DNA of 38,826 bases from an uncultured Pedosphaera sp. (GTDB taxonomy: Bacteria; Verrucomicrobiota; Verrucomicrobiia; Limisphaerales; Pedosphaeraceae). Where the stretch lies: positions 1-38,826 of the forward strand of contig CAIYZC010000771.1 of assembly GCA_903930565.1 (NCBI GenBank), given 5' to 3'. This document shows, in pieces, positions 1 through 8,270 of this stretch (its first letter is position 1; each line of letters opens with the position of its first letter). Under the pieces are notes generated by a model. That model worked only from the letters and a program-made list of their open reading frames with translations, searched no databases and had not been told where the DNA came from. The position numbers and the translations under genes are program-made.

Positions 1-1
1 C

Positions 2-166
2 ACCCAAGCCCGCGCTGCCGGGGAAATCGGCACCTTGGCCGAACTGCGCGCGGTGGTGCGACGCTCCAGCTCGCTCACGACCTTTGAACCCGCTTCAGGA
101 AGCTCAGAGGCGTGGCGGGAAGCGGCGAGTCGGCTGGCCGGCTTTCAGCGCGAAGACCGACGATAA
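2..166 (+). CDS. C-terminal fragment of an unrecognised protein (cut by window start)
   Basis: An open frame enters from the left edge and ends at TAA 164-166, giving 54 residues with G or C at most third codon positions, as expected for coding DNA here. The visible tail is hydrophilic and probably helical (GEIGTLAELRAVVRR, then SEAWREAASRLAGF). No family is recognised. A second frame (3 to about 248) is also open but has a less protein-like composition. It lies just before an immunity-like gene, so the lost part could be a toxin, but nothing visible shows a toxin motif. Confidence 0.35.
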   Translation, partial: TQARAAGEIGTLAELRAVVRRSSSLTTFEPASGSSEAWREAASRLAGFQREDRR

Positions 167-265
167 TATTAACAGAACCGCAGCGCGTGCGGCGTTTAAG
201 CGATTTGGCTCCGAAGCCCTGGCTTTCCACTTCAGGGCAACACCATGAAGTTCTGAGTTGCGCCC

Positions 266-484
266 ATGCTTGTTAAACTAATGACCGACCTCCAAATTTT
301 AGAGGCCATTACACGCATTCAAAGGTTGGATTACAAAGAAGATGAATTGGGCGGTTTGCTTGAGGGGCTGAAACAAGCTACCCGGTGTCGCCAGATATCC
401 GATCTTATTTTTTATGGGGAAGCGTCGGATACCCCGGAATTGATTTTGAATAAAGCCCGGGAATATCATCCTTTTCAACTTTAG
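266..484 (+). CDS. Small colicin/pyocin immunity-like protein
   Basis: A 72-residue acidic protein. The C-terminal half reads ISDLIFYGEASDTPELI and then KAREYHPFQL. This resembles the colicin E/pyocin immunity family (DLIYYP followed by SPEGIV and a helix), and more closely short bacteriocin-immunity homologues that end in YKPIQL. In that family the protein binds and blocks a nuclease bacteriocin. Met6 at position 281 is an alternative start; neither start has a clear ribosome site. No nuclease toxin is recognisable in the preceding 265 bases, so this is either an orphan immunity gene or the end of a locus lying off the window. The family call is from memory of the motif. Confidence 0.5.
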   Translation: MLVKLMTDLQILEAITRIQRLDYKEDELGGLLEGLKQATRCRQISDLIFYGEASDTPELILNKAREYHPFQL

Positions 485-896
485 CTCCGATTTTGCGAAA
501 AACCGTCGAAAGGACGGGCGCCACCCGAGAGCTTGGAATCTGATGTTGTGGAACCAAGGCGACGACGCCCACTTCGGGGTTCCGGACGCTGGTCAGGGGG
601 CGACCCAAATTAGCGCCCAAAGCGACGCCACACATGCGTTAGCGGCTGTCGGTGAGCATACCACGGTGCCTCAGCCCGCTCCGTGGCCCTTATATGTGGG
701 GTGCTTTCCGTCCGCCCGAGAGCGGAACTTCCTTCCGCACTCCACAACGCTGCCGCGCGGTCCAATAACCTGGAGCCGTCCCCATGGGTTGACGGCCCGG
801 GACCATGGCCGCTCAGGGGCGCCAAATACATGCCGCGCCGGGAACCGCCGAGTAGGCCCGCAAATCGGCACGAAACATGCCCGCCGGGGGGGCACT
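485..896. other. Intergenic region, no gene seen
   Basis: About 410 bases between the immunity-like gene and the 3' end of the methyltransferase gene. Several frames stay open because the DNA is GC-rich, but their translations are rich in Arg, Pro and Gly without domain motifs. No terminator with a T-run, no tRNA and no copy of the palindromic repeat family was found. Confidence 0.5.
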
Positions 897-1817
897 TTAA
901 GAAGCGGCGTGCCTTCCCGACTGCGGCTTGGTCCGTCGCGTCGCGGCGCGGCGTTTCGAGGGCGAGTTGGCTCCGCCGGTGAGCGCCCGCTGATCAGGTC
1001 CGCTGCGAAGCAGGGGCTCCCGAGTGTATTGCACCGGCATGGACATGTTCAAATCGGATAGCTTCGCGTCGGGTTGGCGGCGTCCGACGACCCGGACGTA
1101 ACCAAGGTTCTTGCCCCGATCCGCCTCCAGGGCCTTGATCTCCACGGCATTGCCGGGGGCCACCACTTGGTGCCAGTCCAACCAGCGTCGCCAGCCTTCG
1201 GGCATGCTGTTGGCCACCTCGACCTTGAGGATTCCGGTGCGCTCCCAATGCCGACGCCACCAAGTCGCGGAATGGAGGCAGCCGAGCTCGTGGGTCCACC
1301 ATTCGCGCAGGTGCCGGGGCACCGCGTCTCCCATTTCCTTCATCAAACCGGCACCCGCGATGGCCAGGAGACCGCCCGGCTTTACAAATTGCGCGATGTA
1401 ATTCAGATACAAGTCGTCCGTGCCGTAATAGACGAAGGAATCGATGCTCACGATCGCATCGAAAAACTCGGCGGCGAACGGCAGTGACCGGGCATCCGCA
1501 TGGATGGGAAAAACACCGTCCTCCACGCCGGCATCCCGAATCCTTTGCGCGTTCTCGGAGGCGCCAAACCACAGGTCGGTCGCCCATACCTGAATCCCGA
1601 ACTCGCGCCGCATGAAGATCGACGAGGCCGCCCGCCCGCAGCCGAGGTCCAGCACCCTCATGCCGGGTTTCAGGTCAAGGCCCGCCGTGAGCCACTCCGT
1701 CAACCAAAGCGCATTCGCCCCGCCGCTCACGCTCTCCACCACCCAGTCGGGATGGTACGTCGAGGCACGGGGAAACTGCTCACAGAGGAGTCGCCGGTCT
1801 TCATTCGCCAGATCCAT
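897..1817 (-). CDS. Class I SAM-dependent methyltransferase
   Basis: A 306-residue cytosolic protein. The SAM-binding motif I (VLDLGCGRAASSIFM) sits near residues 55-69, followed by an acidic residue ending strand 2 (WATDLWF), motif II-like DAIVSIDSFVYYG and motif III-like KPGGLLAIAG. These are typical of the Methyltransf_11/UbiE-like fold. The small Tyr-rich segment and WWTHELG region resemble enzymes acting on small molecules, but the substrate cannot be read. The last 35 or so residues are an unusual basic Ser/Arg/Lys-rich tail beyond the usual end of the fold. This may be a genuine extension or read-through caused by a lost stop. It shares its strand with the next gene upstream (EEP protein) across a 190-base gap, so co-transcription is uncertain. 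Confidence 0.85.
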   Translation of the reverse strand: MDLANEDRRLLCEQFPRASTYHPDWVVESVSGGANALWLTEWLTAGLDLKPGMRVLDLGCGRAASSIFMRREFGIQVWATDLWFGASENAQRIRDAGVEDGVFPIHADARSLPFAAEFFDAIVSIDSFVYYGTDDLYLNYIAQFVKPGGLLAIAGAGLMKEMGDAVPRHLREWWTHELGCLHSATWWRRHWERTGILKVEVANSMPEGWRRWLDWHQVVAPGNAVEIKALEADRGKNLGYVRVVGRRQPDAKLSDLNMSMPVQYTREPLLRSGPDQRALTGGANSPSKRRAATRRTKPQSGRHAAS

Positions 1818-1954
1818 GCCCGAACACTCACCAGATCCGTGCCGCCGGTAAAGCTAAAACCGCCCTGGGGGTCAGTGCCAAATTTTTACGCAACATCAAC
1901 CCGCCTCCGTCCCGACCTTGCTTCCGCTGTTGAGTCCTCAATCGCAAAGCAGCT

Positions 1955-2005
1955 TCCTCCTTCCCCATCTGCGTTGATCTGCGTAATCCGCGGTAAAAAT
2001 CTCAG
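1955..2005. repeat. Dispersed 'ATCTGCGT' type fragment
   Basis: The short stretch around 1970-2000 contains ATCTGCGTTGATCTGCGTAA followed by a CCGCGG and A-rich end. This is an internal direct repeat (ATCTGCGT twice) of a type I remember as scattered between genes in several bacterial phyla. Only this copy is obvious here. It sits directly behind the stop codon of the EEP gene. Confidence 0.35.
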
Positions 2006-2010
2006 CCCCC

Positions 2011-2943
2011 TCACGGTTCCCCGTTGCTGAACGCCGCCACCAGCGGCCGGTGGTCCGAGGCCAATCCCCAGTTGGGGAGTGTGGGAATGTAGGTTTCAGC
2101 GGGCTGCCAGTAGCGGTTCATGCCGTGGCTAATGAGGATATAATCGATTCGGCTGTAAGTATCCTCCTTGGCGTAAAAGTGGGTCCACGTGACTTGCCGG
2201 GCGTTGGCTCGGTGATCGCGCGGGGGAGGGATGTCGCCGTTGCGCTCGGCGGGGCGGGTGTCCACCAAGGCCTTTTTTCCGCGCGGCCCCAGCACGGCCC
2301 GAATCGCCGGGGAATCATGCGTGTCGTTCAAATCGCCAATCACCACCAAATTGGTTTCCAGATTCGCCGCCAGCCGGGCGTCGATGAGCCCGCGCAGGAT
2401 GCGGGCCTCCTCCACGCGCAATTCCGCTTCATCGGCCGCGGCTATAGCGCGCTTGGATTTGAGATGCGCGGCCAGCAGGGTGAACGAGAAACTCGGCGAC
2501 ACCCGGATGTCCACCTCCGCAAAGCCCCGGCTCACTTGAAACCGTCGGCCACCAAGCAAAAACGCATCGTTGGTATGCGGGCGGCGGGCGGTGATGGCGA
2601 ACTTGCTCAAAACCGCCACATGAATATTGGTGTCAAAACCCGTCACCATTTCCCAGTGCGGCAAATCCAACCCGGCCGTCCGGAGCGCGCCTTGCAGTTC
2701 GAGCAGGGCATTGGTGCCGCCGATTTCCTCCAGCGCGAGGACATCGGGATGCAGCGCCAACAAGCTTTCGCGAACCTTCGCGCGCCCCGCCTCGCTCTTG
2801 GCCGGCCGGGTGCCGGCAGGCTCGGCGAGGTAGTTTTCGACATTGAACTGCCCGATCCGCACCGTCTCCGCGTTGGCGGCGGGTGCGAATGCGAGCCGGA
2901 AGAGGAGTACCAGCCAAACCAGAGCATTGGTAATGCCGCGCAT
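2011..2943 (-). CDS. Exported endonuclease/exonuclease/phosphatase (EEP) family protein
   Basis: A 310-residue protein with a signal peptide (LVWLVLLFRLAFAPAANA) and then the EEP fold. Visible motifs, in order, are QFNVENYL, the metal-binding Glu in ALEEIGG, AAHLKSK, IGDLNDTHDSPA with the catalytic Asp and Asn, RIDYILIS, and the terminal SDH motif ASDHRPLVAAF. The family cleaves phosphodiesters (nucleases, phosphatases, sphingomyelinase-like enzymes); the signal peptide places this one outside the cytoplasm. An in-frame TTG start exists 36 bases upstream, but ATG at 2943 puts the hydrophobic segment close to the N-terminus and is preferred. It is divergent from the pseudopilin gene at 3100. 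Substrate unknown. Confidence 0.85.
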   Translation of the reverse strand: MRGITNALVWLVLLFRLAFAPAANAETVRIGQFNVENYLAEPAGTRPAKSEAGRAKVRESLLALHPDVLALEEIGGTNALLELQGALRTAGLDLPHWEMVTGFDTNIHVAVLSKFAITARRPHTNDAFLLGGRRFQVSRGFAEVDIRVSPSFSFTLLAAHLKSKRAIAAADEAELRVEEARILRGLIDARLAANLETNLVVIGDLNDTHDSPAIRAVLGPRGKKALVDTRPAERNGDIPPPRDHRANARQVTWTHFYAKEDTYSRIDYILISHGMNRYWQPAETYIPTLPNWGLASDHRPLVAAFSNGEP

Positions 2944-3099
2944 GGGGTTTTGATACGGTTCCGGGCCGACTTCTGTCAAAGGGGAACAGAGCTGCGTTGC
3001 CGAGCGGCCAAAGGAGATCCTCCGAACCGGGGTAAGTATTCATCGCCGCGCTGGGGGGATGCAGCTTGATTTTACCGTGATCGCGAAGGAATCTGCGGC

Positions 3100-3945
3100 A
3101 TGAAATTGCGATCCGGAGTCCGGCCTCCTACCGCCCCGCCCGCCCGCTGGCATCGGGCCGCCGGCTTCACGTTGATCGAATTGCTGGTGGTGATTGCGAT
3201 CATCGCCATTTTGGCGGCGATGCTGCTGCCGGTGCTCGCCAACGCGAAGGCGAAGGGGCAGCGCACGTCCTGCCTGAATAATTTGCGCCAAATCGGGATG
3301 TTCATGCAGTTTTACACGGACGAAAACGCCGACACGTTCCCGGCGCATCGAAATCAAAATGTGGTTTCCACGGATGGGACGATTTCATTGAACAATTGGT
3401 GGGGCACGACCATCGCCGGTTATGGCGGCGGGCGCAGCAACCTGTTCCACGATCCCGCGATCGCAGGCAAACGGCTCGACAATGGGACGGTTTGGACTTG
3501 GGCCTTCGATTGCAATTTGGTCGGCTACGGGTACAATGGCTTTTTTCTTGGCCGCCACCCCTACGGGGCGGATGTCATCATGGTGGGCGGGGTGAGCTTT
3601 GCTGTGCCGGAGACCTTTCGCCGGAGCTTGATCGTTAATCCTTCGGATAACTTGGTGGTGGGGGACAAGGAGCCGTATGGCAACCCGCCGAGTTGGAGTT
3701 CCAGTCTTTGGTGGGAATCCGCCTGCATGATCCCTTCGGTCGTGGCGTCCAGCTCCTTTCCCACCTACGAAGGCGTGGAACCCAAACGTCATCTGGGGAG
3801 GGCGGTGGTGTCCTTCAACGACGGCCATTCCGCCGCCGAAAAAAGCGAGGACATCAATCCCCCCGCCAACCCGGCCGATGGCAGCACGGTGGCGCTAATC
3901 AATTCGCGCCACTGGGATCCGTTGCAGCGGGCCGGCGCGCGCTAG
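3100..3945 (+). CDS. Pseudopilin-type protein with prepilin N-terminus
   Basis: A 281-residue protein with a 22-residue basic leader, the prepilin peptidase site G/FTLIEL (Gly at -1, Glu at +5) and the hydrophobic helix [21 protein letters not shown] helical [18 protein letters not shown] region follows. The C-terminal part carries [15 protein letters not shown], equivalent to the His-x9-Asp-Gly signature of the large PVC pseudopilin-like families. Such proteins are processed by prepilin peptidase and go to the inner membrane or a type II secretion-like system; their individual roles are mostly unknown. AAGGAA lies about 10 bases before ATG 3100. It precedes the NAGPA/CotH block by 181 bases. 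Confidence 0.85.
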   Translation: MKLRSGVRPPTAPPARWHRAAGFTLIELLVVIAIIAILAAMLLPVLANAKAKGQRTSCLNNLRQIGMFMQFYTDENADTFPAHRNQNVVSTDGTISLNNWWGTTIAGYGGGRSNLFHDPAIAGKRLDNGTVWTWAFDCNLVGYGYNGFFLGRHPYGADVIMVGGVSFAVPETFRRSLIVNPSDNLVVGDKEPYGNPPSWSSSLWWESACMIPSVVASSSFPTYEGVEPKRHLGRAVVSFNDGHSAAEKSEDINPPANPADGSTVALINSRHWDPLQRAGAR

Positions 3946-4011
3946 CCTTGCCGGAACTTTTCCCCGGGGCAACCGGGTGGGGAAGACAGCGTAAAAATGG
4001 CCTGCGTTCGT

Positions 4012-4040
4012 TTGACAAAAGGCGGTTTTTGAGGTAGGTT
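4012..4040 (+). promoter_or_regulatory. Possible sigma-70 promoter for the NAGPA/CotH block
   Basis: TTGACA at 4012-4017 is followed after 17 bases by TAGGTT at 4035-4040. The -35 box is perfect and the -10 box matches only three of six positions. It lies in the only sizeable gap upstream of the packed genes starting at 4127, which supports a role there. Confidence 0.35.
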
Positions 4041-4057
4041 ACCCTATAGTTAATCAC

Positions 4058-4126
4058 ATGCCTTTCAACAAGACCATGCGGAGCCGCTCCGGGGCGGGTT
4101 TGCGGATTCAGGTGGGAAAAACCTGA
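4058..4126 (+). other. Possible 22-codon leader ORF with hairpin before the NAGPA gene
   Basis: ATG at 4058 opens a 22-codon frame (MPFNKTMRSRSGAG, then LRIQVGKT) whose TGA (4124-4126) touches the ATG of the next gene. The last bases hold CAGGT-gggaaaa-ACCTG, a 5-bp stem whose loop carries part of the purine-rich ribosome site. It could be a short regulatory leader or chance; no attenuator T-run is present. Confidence 0.25.
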
Positions 4127-5242
4127 ATGCGCGGTTGGCTTGGCGCAATTTGCTGGCTGGTCGGGGCTGGGGCCGCGCTCGCGGATGACGCACTCTCCGT
4201 TCGCGGATACGCCTACCGGCATGAAGTGGACCCCTCGGGGCCGGTATCGATCCATGTGTTTCAAGTGGCGCGCTCCCACCCGGAACTGCGGTTGACCACC
4301 ACCTTGGGAACCAACGGTCAATTCGGCGTCGCCACCGTTGCCCGCCAAGTGCGGGGATTGCCGAACGCTTTGGGTCGACCGCTGGCGGCGGTGAATGGCG
4401 ACTTTTTTGACACGAGCGAGGAATACGGCGGCGCGCCGCGCGACGTGCAGATTTTTCGGGGCGAATTGGTGCGCAGCCCGGCCGGACACTCGTGTTTCTG
4501 GTTCGACTCCGCCGGCAGCCCGCAGGTCACCAACGTGAACTCCCAATGCCACATCCTCTGGCCCGATGGCTTGGCGACGCCGTTTGATTTGAACGTCGCC
4601 CGGCCGGCGGAAGGCTGCGCGCTCTACACGACGGCGCTGGGGGCGACGACCCGCACGGTCGGGGGCACGGAATTGATCTTGGAGGGTCTGCCCAACGAAG
4701 TTTGGTTGCCCTTGCGGGCCGGAGTGCGGCTCAAAGCACGGGTCCGGGCGGTGCGGGCCGAAGGCAATTCGCCGATCGCTCCCGGGACCATGGTGCTCTC
4801 ACTCGGGCCCAAACTCGCCGCCCGACAAAAAGCACCCAGCGCCGGCGCCACTTTGGAAATCATCCCGGACACCGTGCCGAGTCTCACGGGGGTGGAAACC
4901 GCCTTGGGCGGCGGCCCCACTTTGGTGCGCAACGGAAAAGCAGCTTCGTTCAGCGGCATCCACGTCCGCACCCCGCGTTCCGCGCTCGGCTGGAACCACG
5001 ATTACTTCTTCCTGGTGGAAGTGGACGGCCGGCAACGCACTTCGGCGGGGTTCTCGTTCCCGGATTTCGCGAACTATCTCGTCAAGCTGGGCTGCGAAGC
5101 CGCCTTGAATCTGGATGGCGGCGGCTCGTCCACCCTATGGGTGGAAGGCACGGTGGTCAACAGTCCCAGCGAAGGGCGGGAACGGGCCAGTGCGAATTCG
5201 ATTGTGGTGGTGCAAACGGCCGTTGCGGCCGCCGCAAAATGA
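4127..5242 (+). CDS. Secreted phosphodiester glycosidase family protein (NAGPA domain)
   Basis: A 371-residue protein with a signal peptide (about residues 1-19, ending AGAALA) and one NAGPA/DUF2233 domain. Family marks are AAVNGDFFDT near residue 90, LGGGPTLVRNGKA near 260, a PRSALGW segment near 285 and the signature NLDGGGSSTLWVEG at about 328-341. The mammalian member (uncovering enzyme) removes GlcNAc from GlcNAc-1-phospho-6-mannose. Bacterial members are thought to act on sugar-phosphodiester links in cell-surface or extracellular polymers. It is the first gene of a packed run. Its stop overlaps the start of the CotH-like kinase gene in an ATGA, pointing to translational coupling. A second NAGPA gene closes the run at 8943. 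Confidence 0.88.
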   Translation: MRGWLGAICWLVGAGAALADDALSVRGYAYRHEVDPSGPVSIHVFQVARSHPELRLTTTLGTNGQFGVATVARQVRGLPNALGRPLAAVNGDFFDTSEEYGGAPRDVQIFRGELVRSPAGHSCFWFDSAGSPQVTNVNSQCHILWPDGLATPFDLNVARPAEGCALYTTALGATTRTVGGTELILEGLPNEVWLPLRAGVRLKARVRAVRAEGNSPIAPGTMVLSLGPKLAARQKAPSAGATLEIIPDTVPSLTGVETALGGGPTLVRNGKAASFSGIHVRTPRSALGWNHDYFFLVEVDGRQRTSAGFSFPDFANYLVKLGCEAALNLDGGGSSTLWVEGTVVNSPSEGRERASANSIVVVQTAVAAAAK

Positions 5243-6909
5243 GTCCGGCCCCCTCCCCATGGCTCCCGCCGCTCCTGGCCAAATCGTTCGCAGTCGCGGG
5301 CCTCAGCGGGCTGGTGCTGGGGATCGGGCCGGTGCCGGCCCCGGAAACTTTCGCCACAGAAACTAAATTAAACTTGGTGCGCCCGATGGCGGGCGGCGAT
5401 TTGTTCACCAATGGAACGGTCTGGCGCATCGCCGTGCGGCTGGAGCCGGACCAAGTCGCCGCTTTGCGGGATGATCCCCGCAGTTACGTGCCCGCCACCG
5501 TGCGCGACCAAGCCGGGAATTACGCCGGCGCCGAAGTGCACCTGAAAGGCTCGACCGGCAGTTTTCGCCCCTTGGATGACAAGCCGGGGCTGACGTTGCG
5601 GTTTGACGCCACCGAACCGGGTCGCACCTTTCACGGACTGCGCAAGGTTCACTTGAACAATTCCGTCGAGGACCCAAGCTACATGCACGAGCATCTGGGC
5701 GCGGAGCTGTTCCGGCGGGCGGGCATTCCCGCCCCACGGGTGGGCTACGCGCTGGTGGAGCTGAACGGCCGGCCGCTGGGGTTGTACGTCTTGAAAGAGG
5801 GGTTCACGGTCGATTTTCTGGCCGGCTATTTCCACGACACCGGCGGCAACCTCTACGAACCCGAGGACGGTCATGATGTGGACCAGCCGATGAAACGGCA
5901 TTCCGGCCGCGGTTCCAAAAAGGATCAACGCGACTTGCAGGCACTGGCCGCCGCCGTTCAGGAGATCGATCCCAGCCGCCGCGCCGCCAGCCTCGCCGCC
6001 GTGCTGGACACCGACCAGTTCCTGACCTTCGCCGTCATGGAAGTGATGATCGGGCACCGCGATGGTTATTGCCTGGCGCGCAACAACTTCCGGGTTTACC
6101 ACGATGTGGATAAGGATCGCATTGTGTTCCTGCCCCACGGCATGGACCAACTCTTCGGCCGGGCGGATTTTCCTTGGCGGCCGCACTGGTCGGGTTTGGT
6201 GGCGGGCGCCTGGCTCAACCTGCCGGCGGAACGAACCGCGTATGCGGCACGGTTCCGCGAACTGTTCCCTCGGTTGCTTCAGCCCGCCGCTTTGCAGGCG
6301 CGCATCGACCAATGGCTGGCCGAGTTGCGGCCCGCGCTCCCGGCGGAGCAATGGGCGGAAGTGCGCACCGCCGCCCAAGCGGTGAAACAACGGATTGCCG
6401 ACCGCCAAGCGAATCTGGCCGCGCAGTTGGCGCAACCGGAACCCGATTTCTTGGAATTCGTAGCGGGCCGCGCGCGGGTCGCGGGTTGGCAGCCCGGGGA
6501 AGCACCAGCTGGCGGAAGGCTGGCCGCCGGCACCGCTCCGGATGGCCGACCGGCATTGGAAATTGCCGCCGGACCGGTCACCTCCTCCGCTTGGCGCACC
6601 ACCGCCTTGCTGCGCCATGGTGCCTATCGTTTTTCCGGCCGGGCTTGGGTGGCGGACCTGAAACCCCTGCCCTTTGGCCGGCATCAAGGTGCGGGCTTGC
6701 GGGTGGCCGGGCGCGTTCCGCCCGTCGAAAGTCCGATGACCACCCCTGGTTGGCACGAATTAAGCACGAATTTCGAGGTGGCGGGGGAACAGGAAACGGT
6801 GGAGTTGGTGTGCGAATTGCGCGCCTCCGCCGGCCGGGCTTGGTTCGACCCTACCGCACTGGAATTGACCGCAACCCCCTTGACCAATCCCGCCCTCCGG
6901 GCACAATAG
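5239..6909 (+). CDS. Secreted CotH-like kinase family protein with C-terminal beta domain
   Basis: A 556-residue protein starting at the ATG in the ATGA overlap. The frame is open further upstream, but only as a shadow of the NAGPA gene. After a signal or anchor segment come CotH features: a phosphate-loop-like HLKGSTGSF stretch with downstream Lys, [27 protein letters not shown], the active-site-like [18 protein letters not shown], and the metal-binding [10 protein letters not shown]. CotH proteins are atypical secreted kinases that phosphorylate coat or surface proteins using Mg-ATP. The last 130 residues look like a carbohydrate-binding-type beta-sandwich. The gene sits between an NAGPA glycosidase and a pseudopilin, so its target may be exported by the same system; that is inference. 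Confidence 0.85.
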   Translation: MSPAPSPWLPPLLAKSFAVAGLSGLVLGIGPVPAPETFATETKLNLVRPMAGGDLFTNGTVWRIAVRLEPDQVAALRDDPRSYVPATVRDQAGNYAGAEVHLKGSTGSFRPLDDKPGLTLRFDATEPGRTFHGLRKVHLNNSVEDPSYMHEHLGAELFRRAGIPAPRVGYALVELNGRPLGLYVLKEGFTVDFLAGYFHDTGGNLYEPEDGHDVDQPMKRHSGRGSKKDQRDLQALAAAVQEIDPSRRAASLAAVLDTDQFLTFAVMEVMIGHRDGYCLARNNFRVYHDVDKDRIVFLPHGMDQLFGRADFPWRPHWSGLVAGAWLNLPAERTAYAARFRELFPRLLQPAALQARIDQWLAELRPALPAEQWAEVRTAAQAVKQRIADRQANLAAQLAQPEPDFLEFVAGRARVAGWQPGEAPAGGRLAAGTAPDGRPALEIAAGPVTSSAWRTTALLRHGAYRFSGRAWVADLKPLPFGRHQGAGLRVAGRVPPVESPMTTPGWHELSTNFEVAGEQETVELVCELRASAGRAWFDPTALELTATPLTNPALRAQ

Positions 6910-6913
6910 ATTT

Positions 6914-7579
6914 ATTAAAGCCAAACGAAACCTCGCCGCCTTCACCCTGATCGAATTGCTTGTCGTAATTGCGATCATTGCCATCCTCGCCGGTCTGCTG
7001 CTGCCCGCCCTCGCGGCCGGCAAGGCGCGCGGTCTGCGCCTGACCTGCCTGAACAACCTCAAGCAGACGAGCTTGGGACTCCGCCTCTGGGCCAACGACC
7101 AGGGGGACATGTATCCCTGGAGCATGGGCGCGACGAACAACGGCAGCGCGGATTCCTTGGATTGGACCGATGGCCTGCGCTACGCCTCGAACGAACTGGC
7201 GAACCCCAAGATCCTCTTCTGCCCCACCGATCTGAAAACCAAGCAGCCGGCCGACAGTTGGGCGAACATGGAAGGGGACCAGAACGTCAGCTATTTCATC
7301 GGCAAATACGCCCGGCTCGGCCAGGTGCAAACCACCTTGCTGGGTGATTACAATATCACCGGCGGCGGCGGCGGCCTGGACCTCGCCTGGAGCGTGTTCA
7401 TGGGCAGTTCCATCGACGCCACCTTCGACAAAAACCTCCACCAATACCAAGGCAACATTGCGATGGGGGACGGCAGCGTGCGACAGGTCAAGACGGGCGA
7501 TCTGCGCAACCAGATCAGCGCCGAAATCGGCTCCGGCACCACCAACGTGGTCTTCAGCCTGCCCCGCGGCGTTTTCTGA
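6914..7579 (+). CDS. Pseudopilin-type protein, apparent ATT start codon
   Basis: The prepilin helix [20 protein letters not shown] is preceded in frame by KAKRNLAA back to ATT at 6914. No ATG, GTG or TTG lies between the in-frame TGA at 6881 and the TTG inside the helix (6956). An N-terminus of (M)[14 protein letters not shown] is what this family normally has, so ATT is the best start and gives 221 residues. A start at 6956 would delete the processing site. The residue before the cleavage site is Ala instead of the usual Gly. The C-terminal part has [12 protein letters not shown], the Asp-Gly signature of the family. It begins 4 bases after the CotH stop codon, so coupled re-initiation could help the weak start. 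Confidence 0.75.
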   Translation: MKAKRNLAAFTLIELLVVIAIIAILAGLLLPALAAGKARGLRLTCLNNLKQTSLGLRLWANDQGDMYPWSMGATNNGSADSLDWTDGLRYASNELANPKILFCPTDLKTKQPADSWANMEGDQNVSYFIGKYARLGQVQTTLLGDYNITGGGGGLDLAWSVFMGSSIDATFDKNLHQYQGNIAMGDGSVRQVKTGDLRNQISAEIGSGTTNVVFSLPRGVF

Positions 7580-7613
7580 GCCGGCCGACCTGCCCGCGGC
7601 GAAAAACCCCAAC

Positions 7614-8270
7614 ATGGCGCGTCCGAAAATTCATCCCCGGTTGTGGGTGGCCCTCGGGTCCCTCCTGACCGCGGGGGCGGTGTTCTTTTTGAACCATCGC
7701 TCCGGCGCGCCCGCTTTCGATCCCCGCCCCCACGCCGCCGCCGGGGCGGTCATGGCGGAAATGGCCCTCGGCCTGCTGCCAGCCGGGGGACGTTTGGTGG
7801 TGATTCAACGCGACACGAGCCAATTTGCCATTCCCGCCGCCGAGGCCCAATACGCCGCCTTTCTCCAAGCCGTCACCCGTGCGGGCGTCACCGTGGCGTC
7901 CGTGCAGGCCATCAAGAATGATCCCCTGCGGCCGGTGCTGGTGTCCCCCGGGGATTTCTTCGAACTGTTGCGCAAAGCGCCGGAAGGCACGGTGCTCGTC
8001 TCCTTCATGGGGCCCCCACTCCTCTCCGAGGAACAACGCGCCAAGCTCGGCCCGCCCCGGGCGAAGGTCGTGGCGTTCTGCGCGGCGGGTTACCCGGCCC
8101 CCGCGGACCTGCGCGCCCTCTTCGACCAACAATTACTCTCCGCCGCCATTCTGGCTCGTCGCGACACCCCCGCCAACGCCCATCCGGTCACCCGGCAGGA
8201 TTGGTTCGACCAGTCCTTCCTCGCGGTCACGGGCGCCAATTTGCAGGCCCTCGCCACCGCCCAGCCATGA
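7614..8270 (+). CDS. Membrane-anchored protein of unknown function
   Basis: A 218-residue protein with a short basic N-terminus and one hydrophobic segment (LWVALGSLLTAGAVFFL), followed by an extracytoplasmic domain with alternating strands and helices (RLVVIQRDT, GTVLVSFMG, AKVVAFCAAG). No family is recognised; the pattern suggests a small Rossmann-like or periplasmic-binding-like fold. The upstream open frame is rejected in favour of ATG 7614, 34 bases after the pseudopilin stop. Its stop overlaps the next pseudopilin start (ATGA at 8267), so it is very likely co-expressed with the pseudopilins. Confidence 0.7.
   Translation: MARPKIHPRLWVALGSLLTAGAVFFLNHRSGAPAFDPRPHAAAGAVMAEMALGLLPAGGRLVVIQRDTSQFAIPAAEAQYAAFLQAVTRAGVTVASVQAIKNDPLRPVLVSPGDFFELLRKAPEGTVLVSFMGPPLLSEEQRAKLGPPRAKVVAFCAAGYPAPADLRALFDQQLLSAAILARRDTPANAHPVTRQDWFDQSFLAVTGANLQALATAQP

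Noticed and set aside
543-1061. 172-codon plus-strand frame at the start of the window
   Set aside because: Arg/Pro/Gly-rich translation, overlaps the 3' end of the methyltransferase gene, and shows no recognisable family.
2050-3069. 339-codon plus-strand frame opposite the EEP gene
   Set aside because: Shadow of a real minus-strand gene in GC-rich DNA; no domain motifs, while the minus strand shows the complete EEP motif series.
4702-5238. N-terminal extension of the CotH-like gene
   Set aside because: The frame is open, but it overlaps the intact NAGPA gene and its translation is a low-complexity shadow; the ATGA overlap at 5239 is a natural start.
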